A DNA stretch of 64,000 nucleotides from Benincasa hispida (lineage: Eukaryota > Streptophyta > Magnoliopsida > Cucurbitales > Cucurbitaceae): contig NC_052350.1 in NCBI RefSeq assembly GCF_009727055.1, positions 17,282,645 to 17,346,644 on the forward strand, in the 5' to 3' direction. Both the position numbers and the translations under genes were made by a program. The notes under the pieces are model-generated. The model was not told the DNA's origin, searched no databases, and was given only the letters and a program-made list of their open reading frames with translations. Numbering within the stretch: the first letter of the stretch is position 1; every line of letters starts with the position of its first letter. Positions 54,902 through 64,000 of the stretch are shown here, in pieces.

Positions 54902-55243
54902 TCATCCTAGCAGGAGTTGATCGACGATAAACCATGCTTCATATTGAGGATTTAGATATCGTTCAACTGACGAGCTTACTCTGTCATCACTGATCGTTTG
55001 GGAGCTAGAGGTTGCTTCAGAGGTGGTCTGGACAAACATCGGTGGACAGGGGATTTGTCCTGAGAGGTGTCCTTCGAGCTTGTAGCTTTGTAGGATGGGC
55101 AGCACGAGCATCTTCCATAACATGAAGTTGCCGCATTCTAGCTTCATAGTGGTGAGCTGATTGAGGAGCTGATTTAGAGGTGGAGTGTTGAACTTCACTG
55201 GTTCGGTGGTGGAAGAGCTTCCGACGAGTGTGGCATTGGCCAT
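54902..55243 (-). pseudogene. Copia gag, N-terminal part
   Basis: It starts MANATLVGSSS at an ATG four bases after the PBS-containing TGGTATCAGAGCC, so leader and start codon nearly overlap. It contains LECGNFMLWKMLVLPIL (the YxxWxxxM-type capsid motif) and YEAWFIVDQLLL. It ends at a stop at 54902; the capsid continues shifted to about 54760. Confidence 0.85.
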
Positions 55244-55246
55244 GGT

Positions 55247-55259
55247 GGCTCTGATACCA
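55247..55259 (-). other. Primer-binding site of copia element
   Basis: TGGTATCAGAGCC on the minus strand, directly abutting the LTR end (AACT) at 55260; complementary to initiator tRNA-Met. Confidence 0.9.
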
Positions 55260-55541
55260 AGTTGAAGAATAAGAGATTTTTGTTTTAAGAATGTCTTTTT
55301 ATCTTCTTCAGCTCTTTGTATTCAATCAATGCTTAGGTATATATAACCTATTTCTTTATATACACATTGTCCTACAATGTGATTACATAATAATACAAAA
55401 GAATAAAGAATATTACACATGACTTGTTTTGGTTGGTGGAGAGAAATCGTTCTAACAAATTCTCGACAGAATGTGGTGATTCATTTCTATTTTTCTTCAA
55501 CCTTCCCTTTTCCTTTTCCATCTTTATTTTCTTCCCTAACA
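55260..55541 (-). repeat. 5' LTR of copia element
   Basis: Partner of 48241-48520. It is followed by the TATTT target repeat and by a second partial copy of TTTTCTTCCCTAACA. Confidence 0.9.
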
Positions 55542-55546
55542 TATTT

Positions 55547-56550
55547 TCTTCCCTAACATATTTTCATCTTTTCAGCCATTCATTTTAATTTAATTTCTAT
55601 TTTTTATGAAAGTTTGTTTCATTTGTTTATGTCTGTTTGGACAAGTCAAGAAATTAATCACTTAATACTCATTCACCCAATAGTCAAGAAATTTCATTCA
55701 AATATGCAACTGTAAGCCAATACGTCTAGCTCTATTTTCAAACCATTGTTAATATTCATATAGAGTTAGTGATGGTAAAAATTGCGAGTTTCTTTTTTCG
55801 GTCGTATAAAGAGTTTATATTGAGATAGGTTTGACTCTATCCCACCTATTGTAGTAAAACTACTAAAATAAAAATATCTTGAATGGAGAGGCAAAAAAAC
55901 ATATAGACTAAATAGATATTTCAAACTAGAAATAAATTGAGTATGAGTTCAGACTTTTATTCATTTTAGTCTCTACATATACTTTCCAAATATTTATTTT
56001 GGTTCTTGTTTTTCTTAAGAAGTGACGAGTTCTTATTTGAAAACTTTATATATATGCGAACACATTTGTTTTTTTTTTTTGTTTTGTTTGGACAAGTCAT
56101 GAAATTCATCCCTTAATACTCATTCACTCTCCATATTCACTGTAATTAATTTATATATTCACTCAAATATGCAACCACTGTAAGTAAATACGTATAGTTC
56201 TATTTTCAAACTAAATATGTTAATATTCACGTGTTTTTAGAGAAAATAAAAGTAGGATTGGTGATGGTAAAAATTGTGAGTTTCTTTTTGGCAACAAGAC
56301 AAATAGCTGAATCAAAAGAATAAAAGAATAAAAACAGAAAAGAAAAGTATGCATGTAAACATAGAAGAAGATAATTAAGAGGAAGAAGAAGCTTTGAGAA
56401 ACAAAAGAAAATAAAGATCCTGAAATGATAAAATCCCAATTGAGAGATTTGGGTGCAACCAAATTGTATTTCTTATTCAATTCAAATTTAGGCATAATTA
56501 TTAAATCACTTGTTTTTTTCCCGCAATTTGATGAAGAAATAATATACATT
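55547..56550. other. AT-rich intergenic stretch
   Basis: No gene is seen. 55650-55790 and 56095-56280 resemble each other (TCATTCAC, AAATATGCAAC, ACGT(C/A)TAG(C/T)TCTATTTTCAAAC, GGTAAAAATTG), a diverged direct repeat of about 150 bases. Confidence 0.5.
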
Positions 56551-57140
56551 AGGTCCCGTTTGGTAATCATTTCATTTTTAATTTTTAATTTTTTAAAATT
56601 ACACTCATTTCCTCTCTATTTTATATAATGGTTTGCATATTTCTTAAATATAAAAATTAAATTCTTAACCAAATTCTAAAAATAAAAACAAGTTTTTTAA
56701 AGCTATTTTTTTTTAATTTTTAAATTTTGGCTTGGATTTTTAAACCATTGGTAAAAAGAAGATAACAAATAAAGAAATTTGGAGGTGGAAATAGTGTTTA
56801 TAGACTTAATTTTAAAAAACAAAGAATCAAAAATCAAGGTCCCTTTCAATAACTCATTTTGTTTTTAATTTTTTTTTTGAAAATTATATAAACCATCATC
56901 TACATTTCTTACTATTATTTGCATATTTTTTAAATACAATGATTGAATTCTTAGTCAAAGTCCAAAAACAAAAACAACTTTTTGAAAGCTACTTTTTTTT
57001 AGTTCCCAAAATTTAGCTTAATTTTTTTAAACCATTAGTGAAAAGTAGAAAATAAAGGCAGAAATTTGGAGGCAGAAATAGTGTTTATAGACTTAATTTT
57101 TAAAAAAGAAAACAAAAAACAAAATAATTACCAAACACGA
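56551..57140. repeat. Tandem pair of a small element with GGTCCCGTTTGGTAAT ends
   Basis: Two copies of about 290 bases (56551-56838 and 56839-57140) share TTTGCATATTT, GAATTCTTAG(C)CAAA, AAACCATT(G/A)GT(G)AAAA, GGAGG(T/C)(G)GAAATAGTGTTTATAGACTTAATTTT. The outer ends are inverted (TTTGGTAATCATTT / AAATAATTACCAAA). A third relative is at 26430-26700. It is probably a hAT-like MITE. Confidence 0.55.
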
Positions 57141-58125
57141 CGTTACCAAAAGAGACCTTACAAATCCAACATCTCAATCCATTAAAAAAAAGAAAGGTGC
57201 AACACCATCTACTCTTGAATTTAATTAGAAGTGCTGCTACAAAGTTGCCGGAAGGATAAAATTGGCAAACAAATATGGCGTGGGTTCCAACTAATACCTA
57301 ATTAGCCATGCATCCAAAACAAAATAACGTTAGTCATATCTCCGAAGTGTAATTAGAATTTAGCTATAGTTGTAAATACTAAAGGAATATAATTCAACTA
57401 GAATAAAATTTATATTATAAATCTTATAATAGGATTGATTCTCTCATCCCACATATTATAAAAACAAAATTCACTTAAATAGAAAGATCTTCGATGGTTG
57501 GGGAAGCAATTAAAAAACAAACATATAGACTAAAGAGACATTTGAAACTAAAAGTAGATTTAAGTACAAGTTTAAATATTATTTTGATCATTAGACTTTT
57601 ATACGTTTTGATTCTTATATTTTTGGATTTTTGTTAATATTAATCTCTATTCTTTCAAGTTTGAAAACATCTATTTTAATTATTGTTCTTTTAACAAGTG
57701 ATCATTTGAGTCGATTCTCAGCGGAATAAAGTACTTTTAATACAATTTTAAACAAAACATAAAAGTCATTTGTAACAACTTTCTTTTTTTAAAAAAACAC
57801 ACATAGAGACTAGAATAAACATTTCAAACTAAAAAAAGAATAATGGTTTAATTCTTATTTTGGTCATTGTATTTGGGACTTTGATTAATTTCATTTTAAA
57901 AACATTCATTTTGTTCTCTTTCCATGATATTTTGCAATAACATCTATTTTGGTCCTTCCATTTTCATTTTATCTTAATTATTTGTTAAAATTTTGTAATG
58001 GTTCATTTACTAAATTTCTTAAAATGTAGCCATAAATTTGTATGAAAGGTTTTTCATTGTTTTCAATGTTACAACATTCCACATAATATTAGACAAACAT
58101 AAATAACACATAAAAGGAACAAAGA

Positions 58126-58450
58126 TTGGTAACCTAGTTCTGTGAATACCACTAACGTCTAGGAGGTAGTGTGCCTAGGAAAGATAACTTCACTAATATA
58201 AATAATAAACAATTATAACATAGTACTTATCTGTAACTACAACATGATTGATTACAACCTGAACAGCTTAATCACTCAACTGTTCATCTAGGCTCGTCCT
58301 AGATGTGAGACTCTCTCTCTCAGTGACTTAGGCTTCCCCTAAGTATTATATCAGTGAAGAGCGACTTAGTCTCTCCCTAAGATTGAGACTCCCTCTTGGC
58401 TATATTTAAGCTTATCTTAAGTCGTGAGACTCCCTCTCACATGAACTGTA
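58126..58450 (-). mobile_element. Sirevirus LTR fragment
   Basis: On the minus strand it matches 12340-12720: CTTAGGGGAAGCCTAAG, CACATCTAGGACGAGCCTAG, CCTAGGCACACT and GTTACCAAT. It abuts a plus-strand copia fragment at 58454, so it was rearranged. The duplicate is at 59762-60086. Confidence 0.65.
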
Positions 58451-58465
58451 TCTTTTCCTCTAAGG

Positions 58466-58870
58466 ATGTTATTCATTTTGAGGAAACACCTTGATTCTTC
58501 TTTACCTTGTGATATTTGTCCACTCGCAAAACAAAAGCATTTATCTTTTGTATCAAATAATCATGTTGCTTCTCTTATTTTTAAACTAATACATTGTGAT
58601 GTTTGGAGATTGTATCATATTACTTCTTATGCTGGTTCTCGTTATTTCTTAATTGTTATGGATGATTCGTTTCACATGAACGTTTGTGATGAAAACAAAG
58701 AATGAAGCCTTGATTATAGTTCCTCTTTTTTTACCATGGTTGAAAATCAGTTTGGGGTTTTTATCAAGCAGTTTAGATCTAATTGTTATGTTTAATTTGT
58801 CTTCAGGCCCACAAAGGAGGATTCTCAACCCAAATGAAGAGGAGTTGGTGGAACGAAAGGCACACAATGT
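58466..58870 (+). pseudogene. Copia pre-integrase/integrase N-part (copy 1)
   Basis: LPCDICPLAKQKHLSFVSNN is the CxxCxxAKxxxxPF motif at the pre-integrase/integrase border. Then follow IFKLIHCDVWRLYHITS and RYFLIVMDD, the integrase core with its first catalytic Asp. After a frameshift, TKNEALIIVPLF and a VENQFGVFIKQFRSN block follow. The same piece is repeated at 60102-60506. Confidence 0.8.
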
Positions 58871-58900
58871 GCCACACCTCTCAGCTGCCTCAGCTACACG

Positions 58901-58901
58901 N
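58901..58901. other. Single N at contig join
   Basis: It separates the two copies of the exact 1,635-bp duplication; the sequence on its left continues, in copy 2, into unique sequence (TGTAGATCTCC) at 60537. Confidence 0.95.
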
Positions 58902-60536
58902 CAAACAAATATGGCGTGGGTTCCAACTAATACCTAATTAGCCATGCATCCAAAACAAAATAACGTTAGTCATATCTCCGAAGTGTAATTAGAATTTAGC
59001 TATAGTTGTAAATACTAAAGGAATATAATTCAACTAGAATAAAATTTATATTATAAATCTTATAATAGGATTGATTCTCTCATCCCACATATTATAAAAA
59101 CAAAATTCACTTAAATAGAAAGATCTTCGATGGTTGGGGAAGCAATTAAAAAACAAACATATAGACTAAAGAGACATTTGAAACTAAAAGTAGATTTAAG
59201 TACAAGTTTAAATATTATTTTGATCATTAGACTTTTATACGTTTTGATTCTTATATTTTTGGATTTTTGTTAATATTAATCTCTATTCTTTCAAGTTTGA
59301 AAACATCTATTTTAATTATTGTTCTTTTAACAAGTGATCATTTGAGTCGATTCTCAGCGGAATAAAGTACTTTTAATACAATTTTAAACAAAACATAAAA
59401 GTCATTTGTAACAACTTTCTTTTTTTAAAAAAACACACATAGAGACTAGAATAAACATTTCAAACTAAAAAAAGAATAATGGTTTAATTCTTATTTTGGT
59501 CATTGTATTTGGGACTTTGATTAATTTCATTTTAAAAACATTCATTTTGTTCTCTTTCCATGATATTTTGCAATAACATCTATTTTGGTCCTTCCATTTT
59601 CATTTTATCTTAATTATTTGTTAAAATTTTGTAATGGTTCATTTACTAAATTTCTTAAAATGTAGCCATAAATTTGTATGAAAGGTTTTTCATTGTTTTC
59701 AATGTTACAACATTCCACATAATATTAGACAAACATAAATAACACATAAAAGGAACAAAGATTGGTAACCTAGTTCTGTGAATACCACTAACGTCTAGGA
59801 GGTAGTGTGCCTAGGAAAGATAACTTCACTAATATAAATAATAAACAATTATAACATAGTACTTATCTGTAACTACAACATGATTGATTACAACCTGAAC
59901 AGCTTAATCACTCAACTGTTCATCTAGGCTCGTCCTAGATGTGAGACTCTCTCTCTCAGTGACTTAGGCTTCCCCTAAGTATTATATCAGTGAAGAGCGA
60001 CTTAGTCTCTCCCTAAGATTGAGACTCCCTCTTGGCTATATTTAAGCTTATCTTAAGTCGTGAGACTCCCTCTCACATGAACTGTATCTTTTCCTCTAAG
60101 GATGTTATTCATTTTGAGGAAACACCTTGATTCTTCTTTACCTTGTGATATTTGTCCACTCGCAAAACAAAAGCATTTATCTTTTGTATCAAATAATCAT
60201 GTTGCTTCTCTTATTTTTAAACTAATACATTGTGATGTTTGGAGATTGTATCATATTACTTCTTATGCTGGTTCTCGTTATTTCTTAATTGTTATGGATG
60301 ATTCGTTTCACATGAACGTTTGTGATGAAAACAAAGAATGAAGCCTTGATTATAGTTCCTCTTTTTTTACCATGGTTGAAAATCAGTTTGGGGTTTTTAT
60401 CAAGCAGTTTAGATCTAATTGTTATGTTTAATTTGTCTTCAGGCCCACAAAGGAGGATTCTCAACCCAAATGAAGAGGAGTTGGTGGAACGAAAGGCACA
60501 CAATGTGCCACACCTCTCAGCTGCCTCAGCTACACG
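58902..60536. repeat. 1,635-bp exact duplication, copy 2
   Basis: Partner of 57266-58900. This copy runs on into 60537 and beyond, so it is the one with natural downstream context; copy 1 has the natural upstream context. Confidence 0.9.
60102..60506 (+). pseudogene. Copia pre-integrase/integrase N-part (copy 2)
   Basis: Identical to 58466-58870 and in the likely true position, upstream of the integrase C-part at 61040-61368. The break at 60440-60536 passes into non-integrase sequence. Confidence 0.8.
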
Positions 60537-61030
60537 TGTAGATCTCCATTATAAAAAATCAATGGGAAAGTCTAAAGTCGACCCAAAATTCATTTTGAAG
60601 GTAATCTTCTCTTTCTTTTCTTTTCAATTTCTAGAAAATACTCTCAAATTTCTTTAGTCTTCAATTGAGTTCTTGTGTGATTTGCAGAGATTGAAGAGTA
60701 GATTTAAACATGCAATTTGGAGAAAAGAAAGAGGACAAGAAGAGGAACAAGAGCATGTACGTGGTTCAGCCTAACTCAGAGGCCCACGGGAAGGGAAGAT
60801 GTATATTATTGAAGTTTTTCAGAGATAAGTTTCTTTACAGATTTTGAATTCTCGAATATAAAAACTTAACAAAATGTAAATGTAGCAACTATATATATCA
60901 GTTTACATTTCTGTTATGAAAGTTGTTAAAAGAAACTAGTCATTGAGGCTTATTTGAGATCATTATCTTTCACTAATAATACCTCAAAGCTTGCTTTCAC
61001 GGATTTTTTTCAACTCTAAAGCCATTCTCA
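60537..61030. other. Insert between two integrase halves
   Basis: Non-coding sequence, 0.6 kb counting from about 60443, splits the copia integrase. It holds GTGGTTCAGCCTAACTCAGAGGCCCACGGGAAGG, which looks like LTR text, and a possible small intron-like GT...TTTGCAG (60600-60688). Origin unknown. Confidence 0.4.
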
Positions 61031-61039
61031 ATTAGTTTT

Positions 61040-61368
61040 CATGTGTTGGCAAGCCTAAGAAGAATTTTGTTGTTGAGAGGAAATATCAACATTTATTGAA
61101 TGTTGCTCGATCTTTGAAGTTTCAGTCTCGAGTACCTCTTAAGTATTGTTCTGAATGTGTTTTTACTGTTGCATTTTCAATTAATCGTACATCTTCATCT
61201 CTTTTGAACTTGAAAACTCCATACTTTCATTTATATGGTAAGTCGGCTGATTACTCTATGTTGAAATCTTTTGGATGTCTATGTTTTGCATCTATATTGC
61301 CTTCTCATAGATCGAAATTTCATCCTCGAGCCATACCTACTATTTTAATGGGACATCCTGCGGTATGA
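61040..61368 (+). pseudogene. Copia integrase C-part
   Basis: After a VERKYQHLL-like motif (the catalytic Glu region, near 61075) it reads LNVARSLKFQSRVPLKYCSE, INRTSSSLLNLKTPYFHLYGK and MLKSFGCLCFAS. It is open for 90 codons, then stopped at 61366. Confidence 0.85.
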
Positions 61369-62098
61369 AGGATATAGATTCTATGACATTGGACATCAGT
61401 GTTTTTTTTTTCTTTTTTTATTTCTCAGGATGTTGTGTATATTCCCTTTTCATTATGTGGTTGGCAAAACTGACTTCGAAAACCTTTTAACAATGTTGTC
61501 ATACCATGGTCCTTTGATCTTGTTGGTGTTCCTTTTGTTATATCTCATGTACCTCTGGTTGTGGATAATGATTGTGTTATGTCTACTATGGATGAGTCTT
61601 TTCAAGTTATTGATAATGCACTAATTGATGTGAATGCTGACTCTCGAATTCGTGATAATATTAATGGGAATGATATTGGCTGCCTGAGAGTTTGATTCTT
61701 CTGTGAATGATAGTTATGATACAGGAAGGGTTTTGGAAGCTTATAGATCTTCTCGAGCCTCCTACCTTCCTTCTTATTTGAGAGATTACCACTGCAATTT
61801 ACTGTTAGCTTCTGACCAGTTGGTTATTTTATACACAATTGTTTGATGAATATCGTGCTTTTGTTTTACAAGTTTTTTCTTCTTATGAACCTACATCAAG
61901 ATTTTAAGTTTCCTTATTTGCAACAAGCTATGAATTCTAAACTGGTAGCTATGGAGTCTAATCGAACTTGGTTTGTTGTCTCTCTTCCTATTATCTCTCT
62001 TCCTGTCAGGTCCCGACAACAACTCGTTGATGTGTTTACTAAGGCTTTATCATCTAAGTTGTTTCTTCCTTTGTTATCCAAGATGTGAGTGATTGATA
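61369..62098 (+). pseudogene. Copia linker, RT start fused to RNase H end
   Basis: Decayed linker sequence to about 61840, then an open frame 61843-62088. There, QAMNSKLVAMESNRTWFVV (RT N-terminus) is followed within about ten residues by QQLVDVFTKALSSKLF (RNase H end). The RT palm and most of RNase H are deleted in frame. The junction carries a repeated TCTCTCTTCCT. Confidence 0.85.
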
Positions 62099-62124
62099 TT
62101 CACTCTCCATCTTGAAGGAGAATA

Positions 62125-62250
62125 TTAAGGGTAGAATTGTATTTTTACTATTAGGGTTAGAATGGTATTTTAACATTTCCTCTTATTTCACTTGTATTCT
62201 TTTATACTCTTGTGTGATTCAATAAAATTTTAAGTCCATTTTTATTAAGC
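62125..62250 (+). mobile_element. Possible short 3' LTR of the broken copia
   Basis: It follows a purine-rich TTGAAGGAGAATATTAAGGG stretch and has a typical terminator-like AT-rich tail with CAATAAAATTTT near 62220. No partner LTR was found. Confidence 0.35.
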
Positions 62251-63100
62251 TTGAGAAAGGACAAAAGAAAAAAAAAAGAAAAAAAATATCAATTGTTATA
62301 TCCCTAAACTTTTAGAGTTATATCACTGAACTGTTAACTAGTATCAATATAAATCTTAAACTTTTGTACCAGTATCAGTTTACACCCTTTATTATGTTTA
62401 GTTTGAAAAAATCTCTTACGAGAATTATAGATTTATTAATTAAATTTCTAAATGTTCAGAAATGAATCCATTTAGACTTTCATCCAAAATTTCCTTTGAG
62501 AATTGTCAATATGTTTACTATAATTGTTCGTTTTGTGAAACCGGCATTTGAAGAACACACATCTAAGAGTTAATGCATGAATGATTTTCAAAAGTAATTG
62601 AATATAAATTGATTCTCTAATAAAAAAAATAGTAGTTTAATTTCTTTAAATTATAAGTTTTACACGATATTTGTCGAATGAAATCTGAAGATGGCTGTAA
62701 ATTAATAAGTTATGAAAGTCCAAAATTTGAATTTATACGATTATTAATTCAAAACTTTAATTCATACCATGCAAAGTTAAAAAAAAAGGTTTGCGAACTC
62801 CTTGTTTGTTTTAGTACAATTAATTCACTATCTAAGATTACCCTTTTTCTGTGTTAAGCAAACATTATTCTATATTTTACCATTCTATATCTTGAGAGCA
62901 TCTGCATGGACAGATTTTTTGTTAGTTTGTATACGTAATTTGGGGGAAGTTTCATACACCAACGCTATTTTCAAAAAACCATTCGATCCAAATAGAAATA
63001 TAACGTTAAATAAAAGAAAATTGATTGTTCGTGAATAATTTAATTAAAACTTAAAACTAAAGAGGAACGATATTTTATTCAATAATTCATACTATATATA
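62251..63100. other. Intergenic stretch
   Basis: No gene is seen. It is AT-rich, with a poly-purine run at 62255-62290. The frame 62802-63038 has no recognisable domain. Confidence 0.5.
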
Positions 63101-63246
63101 AACTAGACTAGAAGAACAAAGCAGAACTGTAATTAAGGATTTCATCATCTATAGCCTTTATTCATCTATGTACGAAAAAAAGAAAAAAGATGATGATCAT
63201 CCTTAATTAATTCCATTATCATTAATATTATAGTTTGTGTTTGATC

Positions 63247-63702
63247 TCAGTTTTCGCCGCCATTGCCATAACCATGCCCCTCGCCGTACCCATGGCCCTC
63301 TCCATATCCTTCACCGCTTCCCCTCCCAGAACCCGCACCATATCCTGAACCTGACCCGGAACCGGATCCACCGTTTCTGTTTCTTCCCGAACCGGATCCG
63401 GCCCGAGACCCGGCATAAGAGCCAGCGTACGAACCAGCTTCGGACCCTGCGTCGGAGCCAGAGCTGGAGCTTGAGGAGTGTGATGAGGAAGCAGAACTGG
63501 ATCCAGATCCAGATCCGGACCCAGACCCAGATCCGGAACCGGAGCCACTCCCACCTAAGCCCAAGCCCACTCCCGTGCCAACACCAAGGCCCACTCCGCC
63601 AAGGTCGAGGCCCAAGTTCATCCTGGCTACACGGCCCTCTGATACAATGACGGACACACCAAGTAGGAAAGCGAGAATGGTAACTGCTCTGATGGAAGCC
63701 AT
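63247..63702 (-). CDS. Secreted Gly/Ser-rich protein (151 aa, single exon)
   Basis: The ATG at 63702 opens a frame with a clear signal peptide (MASIRAVTILAFLLGVSVIV, cleavage expected after about residue 23). Then comes GLDLGGVGLGVGTGVGLGLG and long SG dipeptide runs (about residues 51-68), a Ser-rich patch, AGSYAGSYAGSRAGSGSG, and a C-terminal GYGEGHGYGEGHGYGN repeat. This is the make-up of plant glycine-rich cell-wall or apoplast proteins. The longer frame upstream (to 63972) would place the signal peptide internally, so 63702 is preferred. The tail resembles Tyr-containing repeats that can be cross-linked in walls. The precise subclass and function are unknown. The SG run is prone to length change, and plus-strand frames over it are shadows. 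Confidence 0.85.
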   Translation of the reverse strand: MASIRAVTILAFLLGVSVIVSEGRVARMNLGLDLGGVGLGVGTGVGLGLGGSGSGSGSGSGSGSGSGSSSASSSHSSSSSSGSDAGSEAGSYAGSYAGSRAGSGSGRNRNGGSGSGSGSGYGAGSGRGSGEGYGEGHGYGEGHGYGNGGEN

Positions 63703-63836
63703 TTTGTGTGCTTGGAATTTGGAAATTGAATCAAATGTAGAATCAGAACTCAAAGAAGAGTTGAGAGAGGAGTAGCTATGTAATGAAATACTTTGTGTTT
63801 TTGTTTTGTGGGGGAAAGCAAGAAGGGAGATTGGGG

Positions 63837-63845
63837 TATTTATAG
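63837..63845 (-). promoter_or_regulatory. TATA box of the Gly/Ser-rich gene
   Basis: CTATAAATA on the minus strand, 135-143 bases above the ATG, followed by a C/T-rich start region. The expected 5' UTR is about 105 bases. Confidence 0.65.
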
Positions 63846-64000
63846 TATTTGAAAGATTGGAAAATATAATGTGAGTAGGTTGCGTCAAAATCATGAATTG
63901 TTTTGTACTAGTTCTTGCGTTTTCTGGAAGATCATGAGGAGTTGGACAAGTGTTCATTGTCAAACCTCCCACTTAGAGTTTAGTGGAGTTCAAGTGGTGG

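Larger units (their letters stand above)
48241..55541 (-). mobile_element. Near-complete copia element in the 3' flank of the TET15-like gene
   Basis: The LTRs are 48241-48520 and 55260-55541. They are about nine-tenths identical by eye, and both run from AGTTGAAGAATAAG to TTCCCTAACA on the plus strand. A TATTT direct repeat flanks the element (48236-48240; 55542-55546). The PBS is at the right and the PPT at the left, so it is transcribed leftward, antisense to the host gene. The order is gag, protease, integrase, linker, RT, RNase H. It is disrupted by a family B solo LTR (51555-53611), two adapter artefacts and several stops. The insertion point is 161 bases past the TET15-like stop codon. 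Confidence 0.92.
57266..58900. repeat. 1,635-bp exact duplication, copy 1
   Basis: Every block compared is the same in 58902-60536 at a constant offset of 1,636, with a single N between. It contains part of a Sirevirus LTR (minus) and a copia integrase fragment (plus). Confidence 0.9.

Noticed and set aside
60600..60688. Host gene exon-intron boundary (GT...TTTGCAG)
   Set aside because: The upstream open stretch is short and fused to copia sequence, and no continuing exon is recognisable; chance splice-like sites are common in AT-rich plant DNA.
63237..63775. Plus-strand and alternate minus-strand frames over the glycine-rich gene
   Set aside because: They are shadows of the SG-coding repeat; only the minus frame from 63702 has a signal peptide and coherent repeats.

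Overview
This window is nuclear DNA of a flowering plant, probably a cucurbit. It is AT-rich, has two intron-containing tetraspanin genes of plant type, and is crowded with decayed Ty1/copia retrotransposons. The family assignment is an inference from the look of the dispersed repeats, which I could not search. I can support only three host genes. One is a TET8-like tetraspanin at 33170-34079 (minus, two exons). One is a TET15-like tetraspanin at 45278-48079 (plus, two exons). The third is a small secreted Gly/Ser-rich protein at 63247-63702 (minus, one exon).

Region by region: 1-2053 holds the start of a minus-strand LTR element, probably Sirevirus-like, with LTR and primer-binding site. 2057-11691 is a patchwork: three copies of one long LTR family (A), two copia RT/RNase H remnants facing each other as an inverted repeat, and one LTR of a second family (B, possibly Ty3/gypsy Athila/Tat type). 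A 649-base run of N lies inside the third A copy. 11950-25632 is one large decayed Sirevirus with both LTRs, gag, pol and an env-like third region; a second copia element (19321-24268, opposite strand) is nested in it. 25633-33000 has no convincing gene. It holds two Mutator-like inverted-repeat elements with 9-bp target duplications, a CT-rich duplicated block and a promoter-like stretch without a gene.

33000-48240 is the tetraspanin interval. The two genes are divergently oriented, 11.2 kb apart, with LTR remnants and small inverted-repeat elements between them. 48241-55541 is a nearly complete minus-strand copia element with LTRs, PBS, PPT and a TATTT target duplication. It landed 161 bp past the TET15-like stop codon and is itself interrupted by a 2,057-bp family B solo LTR flanked by AGCAC. 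55542-62250 has small repeats, a perfect 1,635-bp duplication around a single N, and another broken copia element. The glycine-rich gene closes the window.

The most striking non-feature signal is technical. Three sites (46878-46915, 48772-48809, 50813-50831) contain the Tn5/Nextera mosaic-end sequence, the first two as the perfect palindrome used as a mate-pair junction adapter. The artefact sits in the TET15-like intron and in the RNase H and integrase/linker regions of the copia element, where it is accompanied by lost or duplicated sequence. I found no new biological system that I can defend. The more interesting biological signals are a 17-residue coding minisatellite in the copia polyprotein that resembles a motif array in family A LTRs, a terminal LTR hairpin with compensatory changes between two copies, and the divergent tetraspanin pair.
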